DNA of 64,000 nt from Planctomycetota bacterium (GCA_021776825.1 JAJFFG010000025.1:1-64000); one strand, 5' to 3'; numbered from the stretch's first letter, positions 16,643 through 24,726 are shown. Translations and numbers: made by a program. Notes: generated from the sequence alone by a model not told the origin.

Positions 16643-17605
16643 CTACAAACCGCGCAGGCTCGCCGGCACGAACGGGGCGTCGTCCGGCTCCTCCAGGATC
16701 GCGTCCAGCGTCGACAGCAGCACCGCCTTGTCCTTCGGCAGCGTGCCGCCGATCGGGAGATGATTGCTCGCGTGGTTCGCGCGGAACACGGTGCGGTGGA
16801 GCTCGAGATCCGCGACGAACGCGCGTAGCTCGGTCGTCAGTTCGACTGCGTCGAGCTCATCGACCTGGCCCTGCTCGGCGAGGTCCCACAGCGGCGTGTC
16901 CGGCACCGGGGTCATCACGAGCGTGCTGACGAAGCGCGGCTGGATGGCACTGACGACACGAGCCGACGCCCGCGCGTGTTCGAGCGAGAGTCGCCGTCCT
17001 CCCGCGCCAAGCAGGATCATCGTCGAGAGCCGCACGCCGGCGGCGGTGGCCTTCCCGGCGACGCGCACCATCTCGGCCGAGTCGACGCCTTTCTTCAGGA
17101 ACTCGAGCACCTCGTCGTGACCGCTCTCGACGCCGAGGTAGTACTGCGTCAGGCCGGCTTCGCGGAGCGCACTCATCTGCTCGATCGTGCGTATCTGCAG
17201 CGCCTGCGGCGACGCGTAGCAACTCACTCGGCGCAGCGTGGGGAACGCCTCGCGGAGCGCGTCGAGCACCTGGTGCAAGAACGCGGGCTTGGCGACCAGT
17301 GCGTCGCCGTCGGCGAGGAACACCTTGCGCGTGTGCGGCAGACGCTCGCGGGCCCACTCGATCTCGGCGCGGAGCTGCTCGATGGGGCGCACGCGGAACT
17401 GCTTCTCGCGGTACATCCCGCAGAACGTGCACTCGTTGTAGCTGCACCCAATGGTCGCCTGGAGGATCAGGCTCTCGGCTTCGGACGGCGGGCGGTAGAG
17501 CGTGCCCTGGTAGCGGATCATCGCCGCATCGTAGCGTTCGACGCCGGAGGTCGTGGAGCGAGCGGCGGGGGCAAAGCCCTCGCGGGGGGCGCGGCAGGTG
17601 GTCAT
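16643..17605 (-). CDS. Radical SAM protein
   Basis: The 320-residue protein has the [4Fe-4S] cluster motif in GCSYNECTFCGMYREKQF, a CX4CX2C variant used by one branch of radical SAM enzymes related to the Elp3/YgiQ-like group. Following features of the TIM-barrel are LADGDALV (AdoMet-contact strand), CYASPQAL, YYLGVESGHDEVLEFLKKG and LVMTPVPDTPLW. The substrate is not identifiable. The start ATG 17605 overlaps the uppS stop (ATGA) and has AGGAG six bases upstream, which settles it over the internal Met at 17521. Coupling to a cis-prenyltransferase suggests a lipid-related or membrane-related role, but that is inference. Confidence 0.85.
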   Translation of the reverse strand: MTTCRAPREGFAPAARSTTSGVERYDAAMIRYQGTLYRPPSEAESLILQATIGCSYNECTFCGMYREKQFRVRPIEQLRAEIEWARERLPHTRKVFLADGDALVAKPAFLHQVLDALREAFPTLRRVSCYASPQALQIRTIEQMSALREAGLTQYYLGVESGHDEVLEFLKKGVDSAEMVRVAGKATAAGVRLSTMILLGAGGRRLSLEHARASARVVSAIQPRFVSTLVMTPVPDTPLWDLAEQGQVDELDAVELTTELRAFVADLELHRTVFRANHASNHLPIGGTLPKDKAVLLSTLDAILEEPDDAPFVPASLRGL

Positions 17606-18441
17606 CGGGAACTCCTGTGGAGGGGGACGGTGGCAGTTGGCTGGGGCGGAACGGGGGCCCGGGCCTGTGCGGTGAGTTCGGCCGACGAGGTGAGTCGGGC
17701 CGGGGTGGGGGCGTGGATCTGCGTGCGGGATGGGGGCGGACGCGCGGAGAGGGCGCCGAAACGACGCTCACGCGCGGCGAAGTCCTCGAGCGCCGCAGCG
17801 AGATGCGCCGGCGTGAAGTCCGGCCAGGCGACCGGCTCGAAGAACAGCTCGGCGTGGGCGCACTCCCACAGCAGGAAGTCGCTCAGACGTCGCTCGCCGC
17901 CGGTGCGGATCAGCAGATCGACGTCGGGCGCCGGGCCCGTCGGGCCACCCAGACGTGCGGAGAGATCCGCGACGGTGCGCGGCGCGTTCGACGGCGGCAT
18001 CGCGCGCAGGATCTCGTCCCGCGCGGAGTAGTCCATGGCGATCCGCACCCGGAGCCGCGTCCCCGGGCGGGTCGTGCGCTCGACGCGTTCAGCGGCGGCG
18101 ACGAGATCCGGCGGCAGGCGGGAGCGGCAACCGATCAGTTCGACACGGACTCCGGCGGCACGGCACGGCACGACCGCCGCGCGCAGCAGTCGCGTGAGGA
18201 CGTCGAACACGCCGCGCACCTCCGCCGCCGGACGGCGCCAGTTGAGGCGCGAGAAGCCGAAGATGGTCAGCGTGCCGATGCCGAGGCCCGGCGCCGCGCG
18301 GACGATGCGTCGCACCGTGCGAGCACCGGCCCGGTGACCGGCGCTGCGGGGGCGACCTCGCGCCGTGGCCCAGCGACCGTTCCCGTCCGGGATGAGGGCG
18401 ACGTGCAGGCCACGCCGTGTCTTCGTTAAAGGACTTTGCAT
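17602..18441 (-). CDS. uppS: Isoprenyl (undecaprenyl-type) diphosphate synthase
   Basis: Cis-prenyltransferase, which adds isopentenyl units to make the polyprenyl carrier lipid for cell-envelope sugars. Family signatures are present: HVALIPDGNGRWATARG (the catalytic Asp of the MDGNxRWA motif), GHRAGARTVRRIV, FGFSRLNWRRP, DLLIRTGGERRLSDFLLW and ECAHAELFFEPVAWPDF. The last includes the RxGGExRxSxFxxW signature and the late Glu-containing Mg-binding helix. IPDGN in place of MDGN and GNGRW in place of GNRRW are slight departures. The Pro-rich tail after about residue 235 is unusually long. ATG 18441 lies inside a perfect operator-like dyad (18434-18448). TTG 18459 is an alternative start. Confidence 0.88.
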   Translation of the reverse strand: MQSPLTKTRRGLHVALIPDGNGRWATARGRPRSAGHRAGARTVRRIVRAAPGLGIGTLTIFGFSRLNWRRPAAEVRGVFDVLTRLLRAAVVPCRAAGVRVELIGCRSRLPPDLVAAAERVERTTRPGTRLRVRIAMDYSARDEILRAMPPSNAPRTVADLSARLGGPTGPAPDVDLLIRTGGERRLSDFLLWECAHAELFFEPVAWPDFTPAHLAAALEDFAARERRFGALSARPPPSRTQIHAPTPARLTSSAELTAQARAPVPPQPTATVPLHRSSR

Positions 18442-18448
18442 TGCAAAG
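18434..18448. promoter_or_regulatory. Operator-like dyad CTTTGCA-T-TGCAAAG over the uppS start
   Basis: A perfect 7-bp inverted repeat around one base, covering the uppS start codon and standing 42 bases beyond the winged-helix gene. A similar dyad lies upstream of the first gene of the same run (19463-19477), so it may be the binding site of that regulator. Binding here would block uppS transcription or translation. Confidence 0.5.
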
Positions 18449-18490
18449 CATGCTCCCAAATAGAGAGGGGCCAGATAGAGAAGGGGTCGA

Positions 18491-18850
18491 TCACGTCCCG
18501 CGCGCCGTCCGGATCACGGCTTCCATGTGGTCGAGGTACAGCACCAGCGCGGCGCGGCCCTCGTCGGTCAGGCGGTACTCGGTGCGCGGCACGCGTCCGT
18601 GGAACGACTTCGTGCAGCTGACGTAGCCCGCCGTCTCGAGCTTCCGCGCGTGGACGCTCAGGTTGCCGTCGGTCGCACCCAGCAGCTCCTTCAGCTCCGG
18701 GAACGTCAGGATGTCGTTGACGGCCAGGGCACTGACGATCGCGAGTCGCACGCGCTCGTGGATGACGCGGTCCAGCGCCACCGTCTCGGCCAGACCAGGC
18801 ACGTGGCGCAGCGGCGCGCGTCCGTCGTCGCGGAGTGGCTTAGCCGCCAT
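18491..18850 (-). CDS. Winged-helix transcriptional regulator
   Basis: The 119-residue protein matches the small winged-helix family that resembles ArsR/MarR regulators (HTH_34 type): RVRLAIVSALAVNDILTFPELKELLGATDGNLSVHARKLETAGYVSCTKSF is a helix-turn-helix with recognition helix DGNLSVHARKL, and TEYRLTDEGRAAL forms the wing and last helix. No ligand domain or metal-binding Cys pair is visible. The start overlaps the upstream membrane protein gene by 11 nt, a pairing common for such regulators and their membrane partner. Likely targets are the two CTTTGCN-type dyads at 18434 and 19463, which would make it autoregulatory. Confidence 0.83.
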   Translation of the reverse strand: MAAKPLRDDGRAPLRHVPGLAETVALDRVIHERVRLAIVSALAVNDILTFPELKELLGATDGNLSVHARKLETAGYVSCTKSFHGRVPRTEYRLTDEGRAALVLYLDHMEAVIRTARGT

Positions 18851-19424
18851 GACGCCTCACGATGACGGCGCCGAATGCGACGTGCAGTCCGCCGAAGCCG
18901 ATCGCCATGAGGGCGTCGCCCCATGCGGTGGGGGCGATCGCCGCCACCATGCCGAGCACCAGGAAGCACGTGCCCGTCAGCGGGACGACGCGCACGGAGG
19001 CGGCCCCGGCCGAGGTCGCGGCTGCGCCATAAGAGACGAGCCACACGGCGGGCAGCAGCTGGGGCAGATCTGCGCCAAGCAGGAGCGCGGTGATGAGCGC
19101 GCCGGCGGCCAACCCCGGGCAGAGGCCGAGCAGGAACTTCCGGCCGGCGCCGTGCAGCACTGACGTGCCCTGATCGCGTGCCTTGCGGCGGAGCCCGTCG
19201 CCACCGACCACGGCGGCGACGACTGCCACGGCGATCCAGGTCCACGCCCACGAGATCGGATCGGGCGCCTGCGTCGCGACGGCCGCGCCGGCGAAGGCGA
19301 GCACACCCATGGCGACGGTGGCCCGGCCCGGCACCGCCGTGAAGCGACCCGACGTCTCGATGGCGTGACGAATCACGTCCAGGTCGGCGTGGGCTCGGTC
19401 GGCTAGCCGGTGGGGAGGGCGCAT
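18840..19424 (-). CDS. Integral membrane protein paired with the winged-helix regulator
   Basis: The 194-residue protein starts at ATG 19424, with AGGA about 8 nt upstream. A polar N-terminus (RPPHRLADRAHADLDVIRHAIETSGRF) is followed by about six hydrophobic helices, among them TVAMGVLAFAGAAVATQ, WIAVAVVAAVVGG, LCPGLAAGALITALLLG and CFLVLGMVAAIAP. This matches the general pattern of the unnamed membrane proteins found beside HTH_34-type regulators. Transport or sensing cannot be decided. It heads a four-gene minus-strand run reaching to the radical SAM gene. Confidence 0.72.
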   Translation of the reverse strand: MRPPHRLADRAHADLDVIRHAIETSGRFTAVPGRATVAMGVLAFAGAAVATQAPDPISWAWTWIAVAVVAAVVGGDGLRRKARDQGTSVLHGAGRKFLLGLCPGLAAGALITALLLGADLPQLLPAVWLVSYGAAATSAGAASVRVVPLTGTCFLVLGMVAAIAPTAWGDALMAIGFGGLHVAFGAVIVRRHGG

Positions 19425-19462
19425 GGAAGGCATCCTGCGATGCCCTCGAAAGATGTCAAGCA

Positions 19463-19477
19463 CTTTGCGCTGAAAAG
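19463..19477. promoter_or_regulatory. Second operator-like dyad upstream of the membrane protein/regulator pair
   Basis: CTTTGCG-C-TGAAAAG, an imperfect version of the dyad at 18434-18448 with the same preceding bases (CA or GA then CTTTGC). It sits 39 bases before ATG 19424, a normal place for an autoregulatory operator. Confidence 0.4.
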
Positions 19478-19679
19478 TTCACTGGGAGGCGACTTCGCAG
19501 CCCGGGAGTGAACTGGATACTTGGTTGGCAGCCCTGAGTGGATCTTGTCCGTATATATAGCGCCCTTTATCGCAATGATAAGCAGCCCTGACTCAAGTGA
19601 TAATGTGCATTAAATGCTGTTTAGTGGGTTGCTGGAGTGCAGTGGAGGGTGCAGGCTTCAGCGCTGAGGAGAGTGACCC
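19478..19679. promoter_or_regulatory. AT-rich divergent intergenic region upstream of the coiled-coil gene
   Basis: This is the most AT-rich stretch of the window. It contains TATATATA (19552-19559), dyads TTATC-5-GATAA (19567-19581) and TAATG-2-CATTA (19601-19612), and a direct repeat GCAGCCCTGA (19528-19537 and 19582-19591). GAGGAGAG precedes the start ATG of the coiled-coil gene. I cannot fit a confident -35/-10 pair, but the density of motifs suggests strong or regulated transcription of the two-gene cytoskeletal-like unit. Confidence 0.45.
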
Positions 19680-21467
19680 ATGCCACGCACCGCCCTGAAG
19701 GGACTCGGAGATGCCATCCGAGCCAACACCGAGACGAAGACGCTCGACGAACTGCGCCAGGAGGGCCGCCGCACCTTCCGCGTGGTCAACGGTCAGAAGG
19801 TGATGCGCATCATCGAGGCCATCGTCGACGACGTCGTGGCCCGCGAGGCCGGGGAGATCGCCGGCCAGGACCGCGAGCGGATCGTCGATGAGACGCGCCG
19901 GAAGTTCGATCGCGTTCTCAAGATGCAGAACGAGCAGGAGCGACGGATCACCGAACTGCGCGAGCAGCTCCGGGCCGCGGACTCCGACGCCGAGCGCCTG
20001 CGCGCCGACAAGACGTTCCTCGAGTCGCAGGTGGACGCCGCCAAGCAGACGGCCGGTGACTCCGACGCGAACCGCCGTCTGGCGCGCGATCTCGGACGCA
20101 TCAAGGAGTCGATCGACTCGCTCGAGCGCCGCACCGCCGACGTCGACCAGACCGTGATGGACCGCGTGCTCGAGCATCTCGCCGAGCGCGAGGCGCGCCA
20201 GGTGCTCGGTCTGCGCGACGAGCTCGGGCAGCTCCAGAAGCGGATCGAGACCGTCGGCCGCGACGCCGCCGCGACGCGCACCGAGGACATCGACGCCGTC
20301 GTCGCGCGGCTCGTCGGGATGCGTGCGGAGGAACACCGTGACCTCACCCACCGGCTCGAGCGCTCCCTCGAGTCGCTCCGCACGCGCCTCGACGGTCTGT
20401 CCGAGGAACTGCCCCAGCGCGACGCGCTGAGCGAACTCGACGCCCGACTCGACGCCCTCGAGCACCGTGCGGCCCGCGTGCCGGACGACGCCTTCGCCGA
20501 GCTGGGCGAGCGACTCGATGCTCGCGAGGACGCGCAGCACAAGCGCATCGTCGGCGGCGTCCTGCGGCAGCTCGAAGCCGTGGCCGAGAGCGTCCGCGGT
20601 CTGCAGGAGACCTCGCTCGCCCAGCGCGAGGAGATCCTCGGTGACCTCGATCGACGGCTGGAGGAGCGCGATCACGCCCACGCTCAGAGCTGGGCCGATG
20701 GTCTCCGCCACGAGGTCGATACGCTCCGCGAGGCATTGTCCGACGCCCGGACGGACGCCGACGCCACGGCATCGGCGTTCGCCGACAGCCAGGCGCAGCG
20801 CGACCTGCAGCTGACCGCGGCGTTCCGCCAGGAACTGACCGCGGTCCGCGAACGCACCGACTCACTACGAGATCTGCAGACGCGCACCGCGGAGGCGCAG
20901 ACCGCCGCGATCGGTGCTCTGGAGCAGCGCATCGCCGGACGAGGCGGACTGATCGGTCGCACGGCTGTCGCCAACCTGCAGACCGAGATCGAACGGCTGC
21001 ACGAGAACGCCGAAGTCCTCGAGCAGCGCACCGCGTCGGCCCTCGCGGCGGTGACCGAACGACTCGAGGCCCTTGCCGAGTCGACGGCTCGCCACGCCGA
21101 GGAACAGGGCACGGTGCTCACCGCGCTGCGCGACGAGATGACCGCCGCCGCCCAGGCCACCGCCGAGGCGGGGCAGACGCGCTTCGAGAGCGCCCTCGAT
21201 CAGGCGCTCGACAAGATCACCCGCACGATGGAGTCCGCCACCGCGCGGCCGATCGAGATCACGGCCGAGGCGACCGACGTGTTGCTCGACAAGATCTTCG
21301 ACGCCAGCGACGCCGAGATGTCGAGCAACCTCGCCGACCTCGACGTCGAGGAGCGCAAGACCAGCACCGGCATTCGACGCCATCTCGGACGGCTGCTCGA
21401 GATGCGCGGCGCAGTGTCCGCCAACGCAGTGTCCGCCAACGCAGTGTCCACGAACGGCGTCGACTGA
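19680..21467 (+). CDS. Long coiled-coil protein, partner of the actin-like ATPase
   Basis: The 595-residue protein opens with a basic, conserved-looking N-terminal module (TLDELRQEGRRTFRVVNGQK, then VMRIIEAIVDDVVAREAG). Residues about 60-530 are near-continuous heptads rich in Leu, Glu, Arg and Ala (QEQ-like ERRITELREQLRAADSDAER; LEQRTASALAAVTERLEALA). A short C-terminal module follows (EATDVLLDKIFDASDAEMSS and RHLGRLLEM), then a repeat tail of three five-residue units. There is no signal peptide or membrane helix, so it is cytosolic. It lies 90 nt upstream of the actin-like gene on the same strand. Coiled-coil partners that bundle or anchor bacterial actin filaments are known in plasmid segregation and magnetosome systems; a similar role is inferred here. 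Confidence 0.72.
   Translation: MPRTALKGLGDAIRANTETKTLDELRQEGRRTFRVVNGQKVMRIIEAIVDDVVAREAGEIAGQDRERIVDETRRKFDRVLKMQNEQERRITELREQLRAADSDAERLRADKTFLESQVDAAKQTAGDSDANRRLARDLGRIKESIDSLERRTADVDQTVMDRVLEHLAEREARQVLGLRDELGQLQKRIETVGRDAAATRTEDIDAVVARLVGMRAEEHRDLTHRLERSLESLRTRLDGLSEELPQRDALSELDARLDALEHRAARVPDDAFAELGERLDAREDAQHKRIVGGVLRQLEAVAESVRGLQETSLAQREEILGDLDRRLEERDHAHAQSWADGLRHEVDTLREALSDARTDADATASAFADSQAQRDLQLTAAFRQELTAVRERTDSLRDLQTRTAEAQTAAIGALEQRIAGRGGLIGRTAVANLQTEIERLHENAEVLEQRTASALAAVTERLEALAESTARHAEEQGTVLTALRDEMTAAAQATAEAGQTRFESALDQALDKITRTMESATARPIEITAEATDVLLDKIFDASDAEMSSNLADLDVEERKTSTGIRRHLGRLLEMRGAVSANAVSANAVSTNGVD
21411..21455 (+). repeat. Three 15-base tandem repeats encoding AVSAN units
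   Basis: Unit GCAGTGTCCGCCAAC occurs twice exactly and once with two changes, at the 3' end of the coiled-coil gene, encoding AVSAN-AVSAN-AVSTN. In-frame slippage here would change only the tail length. Confidence 0.9.
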
Positions 21468-21557
21468 CGCCCGGCGATGCCCCGCCGGCTCGCGGCGGGC
21501 TGAACGCGAGAGACGACTTAGAGCGAGGCCCACCGGGCCCAGGAGGAACGTGCACCC

Positions 21558-22733
21558 ATGTCCGCAGATCCCACCAGCATCCGCTTCGATCAGGCCGGCA
21601 CCGCCGTGGCGCCGGAGGCCGCGCCCGACGCGGCGACCCACGCCGAGAACGGTCGCGCGCCGGCTGCATCGGCAGTATCCGTCGCCCAGTCCGCAGCACG
21701 TGTCGCCATCGCGCCACCGGCGCCGCCACCGCCGGCTGTCGAACCCGCCCTCGGGCGCGGACTCGACGTCGGCACCGCCAACCTGCTCGCCGTCGGTGAG
21801 AACGCGACCGGCGATCTCGTCGTGAAGCGCGAGCGCAACGCGTTCCTCGAGATCCCGGCCGAGTTCGTCGGCAATCGCGAGATGCTCACGAAGCTGCAGG
21901 TGCCCTACGTGAACTTCAAGGGCCGCCTCTTCGTGCTCGGCGACGCGTCGTTCCATCTCGCCAACATGTTCGGCAAGGACGTGCGCCGCCCGATGTCGCA
22001 CGGCTTCCTGTCGCCGGCTGAGCAGGACGCGATCCCGATGATGCGCTTCATCGTGCATCGCCTGCTCGGCGAGCCGCGCGCGCCGGACGAGCCGGTGTGC
22101 TTCTGCATCCCGGCGGCGTCGATCGACAAGGACAACGACACCGTCTACCACGAGGGGATCGTGTCCGGCATCCTGCGCAAGCTCGGCTACAAGCCGCAGC
22201 CGATGAACGAGGCACACGCCGTCGTCTACAGCTCGCTCGCCGAGCAGGACTTCACGGGCATCGGCGTCTCCTGCGGCGGCGGCATGTTCAACGTGTGCGT
22301 CGCCTACAAGACGATCCCCGCGCTCACGTTCTCCGTCGCTCGCGGCGGCGACTGGATCGACGATCACGTGTCCCGCGTGATGGGCGTCCCGCGCACTCGC
22401 GCGACCGCGATCAAGGAGAGCGGCGTCCACCTGATGGACCCCCAGTCCCGCGAGGAGGAGGCCGTGGTGCTCTACTACCGCAACCTCATCCAGTACGTGC
22501 TCCAGAACCTCAAGCAGCGCTTCGCGCTCGCGCGTGACGTGCCGCAGTTCGAGGAGCCGATCGAGGTCGTCGTCGCCGGCGGCACCAGTCTGATCGGCGG
22601 CTTCGTCGAGGTCTTTGCCGAGGAGCTGCGCAAGGTCGACCTGCCGATCCCGATCTCGGGCGTGCGGCGGGCCGACGACGCGCTGTCGTCCGTGGTCCGC
22701 GGCTGCCTGATCGCCGCCAGTTTGAACACGTAG
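21558..22733 (+). CDS. Actin-like ATPase (MreB/ParM/PilM superfamily)
   Basis: The 391-residue protein begins with about 65 disordered Ala/Pro-rich residues and then the actin fold. Phosphate-1 loop GLDVGTANLLAVGE (about 68-81), phosphate-2 region GIGVSCGGGMFNVCVAY (about 236-252) and adenosine motif VVVAGGTSLIGGFVEVF (about 340-356) are all present. The ATP site is therefore intact, although the canonical phosphate-2 Asp is replaced (VSCGGG in place of a DIGGG-type motif). It lacks the membrane-binding helix and sequence character of MreB and fits better with divergent actin-like proteins of unknown function. AGGAGG at 21540-21545 precedes the ATG. With the coiled-coil protein upstream it makes a two-gene unit; filament formation is inferred. 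Confidence 0.8.
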   Translation: MSADPTSIRFDQAGTAVAPEAAPDAATHAENGRAPAASAVSVAQSAARVAIAPPAPPPPAVEPALGRGLDVGTANLLAVGENATGDLVVKRERNAFLEIPAEFVGNREMLTKLQVPYVNFKGRLFVLGDASFHLANMFGKDVRRPMSHGFLSPAEQDAIPMMRFIVHRLLGEPRAPDEPVCFCIPAASIDKDNDTVYHEGIVSGILRKLGYKPQPMNEAHAVVYSSLAEQDFTGIGVSCGGGMFNVCVAYKTIPALTFSVARGGDWIDDHVSRVMGVPRTRATAIKESGVHLMDPQSREEEAVVLYYRNLIQYVLQNLKQRFALARDVPQFEEPIEVVVAGGTSLIGGFVEVFAEELRKVDLPIPISGVRRADDALSSVVRGCLIAASLNT

Positions 22734-22740
22734 GTCGGTC

Positions 22741-22995
22741 ACGGCGCTTGCGGGTACGGGGTTGGTGACGCTGGTTGAGGAAGGAGGCAATCGCCGCGCC
22801 CAGGGTCACGGCGATTGCGGGCGCTGGGCTGGTGACGCTGTTCGGGACATGAGGCAATCGCCGTGCCTCCTGTTGTTGTTGGTCGGCTCCGCGGGTGCGA
22901 AGACTCTCACCCGAGAGCCACCACGTCGGCCGCACCCTTGCGTGGCCTCATCTCCCGCGTCACGGATCTTGCGCTCACGCGCAACCTCCGCGCCC
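22741..22995 (+). repeat. Two hairpin elements plus the 130-base dispersed segment
   Basis: Two direct repeats of about 55 bases (22742-22795 and 22809-22864) each start with a CGGCGNTTGC arm and end with GCAATCGCCG, so each can fold on itself; the pattern GGTGACGCTG lies inside both. Directly after comes the segment (22856-22995) that also occurs inverted at 16449-16600. The block fills the gap behind the actin-like gene and may end its transcript. Confidence 0.7.
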
Positions 22996-23279
22996 CGGGT
23001 CGCCCGGCGTCCCCCACTCGGAGCTTCTGAACCTGCTCGCTGCCCCTTTGCTCACTCCCGGTCCGGCTCCACCCGCCACCGCACTCCACTCCGGAGTCGG
23101 ACACACTGCGCGCGTGGGGGGCGGCATTCGTCGCCCCACCACGTTTCTCCGCGGCCCGGTTCGCAACGCCACGACCCCCGTGGCCGAGCGGCCGGGCCGT
23201 TTGCGTTCAGGTCCTGCGCGATGGGCCCGCGCGATGGGGGCGCCGTGCTGTCGGAGCCTCGCGCCGGCGGCCCGCCGAC
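22996..23279. other. Gene-free stretch
   Basis: About 280 bases between the repeat block and the stop of the DUF3667-like gene. I see no gene or clear signal in it. Confidence 0.5.
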
Positions 23280-24086
23280 TCAGGCCGAGTCGAGCCAGGT
23301 CCAGATACTCACGCCGCAGAGCAGCGGGGCGGTCACCACGAACATCAGCAGGTAGGCACCGATCGCTCGCAGCCAGGCGTACGCGTTGTCCGCTCGGTAG
23401 AAGCGGTGTGCGGCCCAGACGACGTACACCGTCGGAAGGATCGAGAACGGCAGGGACCAGTACGGGCCGAGAGACCGTTGCAGCACGACGAGGATCAGCG
23501 CGACGAATGAGGTCACGCCGAACGTGTACGCCGCGAACACGAGGTGTTCCGCGTACGTGCGGCGCTTCGAGTTGAGGACGATCCACGCCCCGACTGCGAA
23601 TCCCAGCGGCTGGACCGCAGAGTTCGGCTTGGCCCACTTCAACATCGCCGCGTACCAACGCTCCAGCCGCTCGGGGTCGACCTGGAAGAAACTCTGGCTC
23701 TGCGGGACGCCGGCGAACGTCGCCTGCCAGTCCTGCGGCAGGTAGAGGTCGACCACGTGCACCAGCGCCAGGAACAGGATGAGGCACGTCACGTAGAAGC
23801 GGACGGGTGGACAGTGCACCCGACGCTTGCCGATCAGGTACTCGTTCACGGTCACGCCGGGTCGCCGCAGCATGCCCCACGCCGTGTGCGAGATCCCGCG
23901 CTCGAGCGAGAGGAACCCGTTGAAGGACTCCGCGAGGATCGACATCAACCGCGGCGGCTCCACGATCCGTCGCTCGCCACACTCGTGGCAGTACGGACCG
24001 CCTAGATCGGCGCCGCACGAGACGCAGTGGGGGACCGCGGCGTCGCCCTCACCGAACTCGTCCGCCACGTGCTCCGTCATGCGCAC
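23280..24086 (-). CDS. DUF3667-like membrane protein with N-terminal zinc ribbon
   Basis: The 268-residue protein has CVSCGADLGGPYCHECGER at residues 21-39, a four-Cys zinc ribbon, then a hydrophilic helix (FNGFLSLERGISHTAWGMLR), the signature GKRRVHCPPVRFYVTCLILFL typical of DUF3667, and four to five membrane helices (VFAAYTFGVTSFVALILVVL, LPTVYVVWAAHRFY, YLLMFVVTAPLLCGV). The biochemical function of DUF3667 is not known. It reads alone on the minus strand, with a divergent gene beyond. Confidence 0.8.
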   Translation of the reverse strand: MRMTEHVADEFGEGDAAVPHCVSCGADLGGPYCHECGERRIVEPPRLMSILAESFNGFLSLERGISHTAWGMLRRPGVTVNEYLIGKRRVHCPPVRFYVTCLILFLALVHVVDLYLPQDWQATFAGVPQSQSFFQVDPERLERWYAAMLKWAKPNSAVQPLGFAVGAWIVLNSKRRTYAEHLVFAAYTFGVTSFVALILVVLQRSLGPYWSLPFSILPTVYVVWAAHRFYRADNAYAWLRAIGAYLLMFVVTAPLLCGVSIWTWLDSA

Positions 24087-24217
24087 ACGCTATCGGCATC
24101 GGCGGCGCGCGAGCAGGCGTCCGAACGCTCGACTTCGGGACCGCGTCGAGCGCTCACTCCGGCGGCTTGGCCCTCGGATGGTGTGGCACTGGCGTAGCCT
24201 CCACCCTCCCGCGTTCC

Positions 24218-24661
24218 ATGAACCAGCCATCTGCATCTGCGAAGCACCGCGCCCGCGCGCTCGCCGTGTCGGCCGCAGGCGCGGCGATTCTCGCAGCGCT
24301 AGCCGTGACAGTTCGCCCGTCGTCGCCACCGGATCGGGCGTGGGTGTCCTGGCGCACCGACGGCAACGAGCTGGACTCACCGATTGTGAGGTGTTCCGAC
24401 TCGAGCCACGTCAGTGGGTACATCATGATCAGCTGTGTACCCCAAGGCGAGGGACGCTCGCCGCCTGAGCGGTTCTGCCTCCTCCCGGAGGACTCAGCGC
24501 TGTCGAATCTCCAGTTGCGGATCTTCGGTCGCTCGGTGCTGCCGCAAGCCGACTCCCCCTCGTACGCGCTGTACGTCGCGACTGGAGAGTCGCGGCGCGT
24601 CGGCACGCAACTCTGGCTGCAGTACGCCAGCGTCTCCGAGTCGGAGTACCGGGCGCGCTGA
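24218..24661 (+). CDS. Secreted or anchored protein of unknown function
   Basis: The 147-residue product from ATG 24218 has an N-terminal membrane segment (ALAVSAAGAAILAALAVTV) after a short basic stretch. The outer part is strand-rich with two Cys (VRCSDSSHVSGYIMISCVPQ, then RFCLLPEDSALSNLQLRIFG). I recognise no family. No ribosome-binding site is strong and the gene stands alone, so it is less certain than its neighbours. Confidence 0.5.
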   Translation: MNQPSASAKHRARALAVSAAGAAILAALAVTVRPSSPPDRAWVSWRTDGNELDSPIVRCSDSSHVSGYIMISCVPQGEGRSPPERFCLLPEDSALSNLQLRIFGRSVLPQADSPSYALYVATGESRRVGTQLWLQYASVSESEYRAR

Positions 24662-24726
24662 TCTTGATCCGTGGAATCGGAGAGCTGGAGCCGGCGACAC
24701 GGTCAGGCCCGGTGGCCGTCCGGGGT

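Noticed and set aside
17522..17605. Shorter start of the radical SAM gene at 17521
   Set aside because: The 17605 ATG has AGGAG and a coupled ATGA overlap; the internal Met has no ribosome-binding site.
20865..22790. 641-residue open frame on the minus strand
   Set aside because: Antisense shadow of the coiled-coil and actin-like genes. The protein is His/Arg/Leu-rich without any domain.
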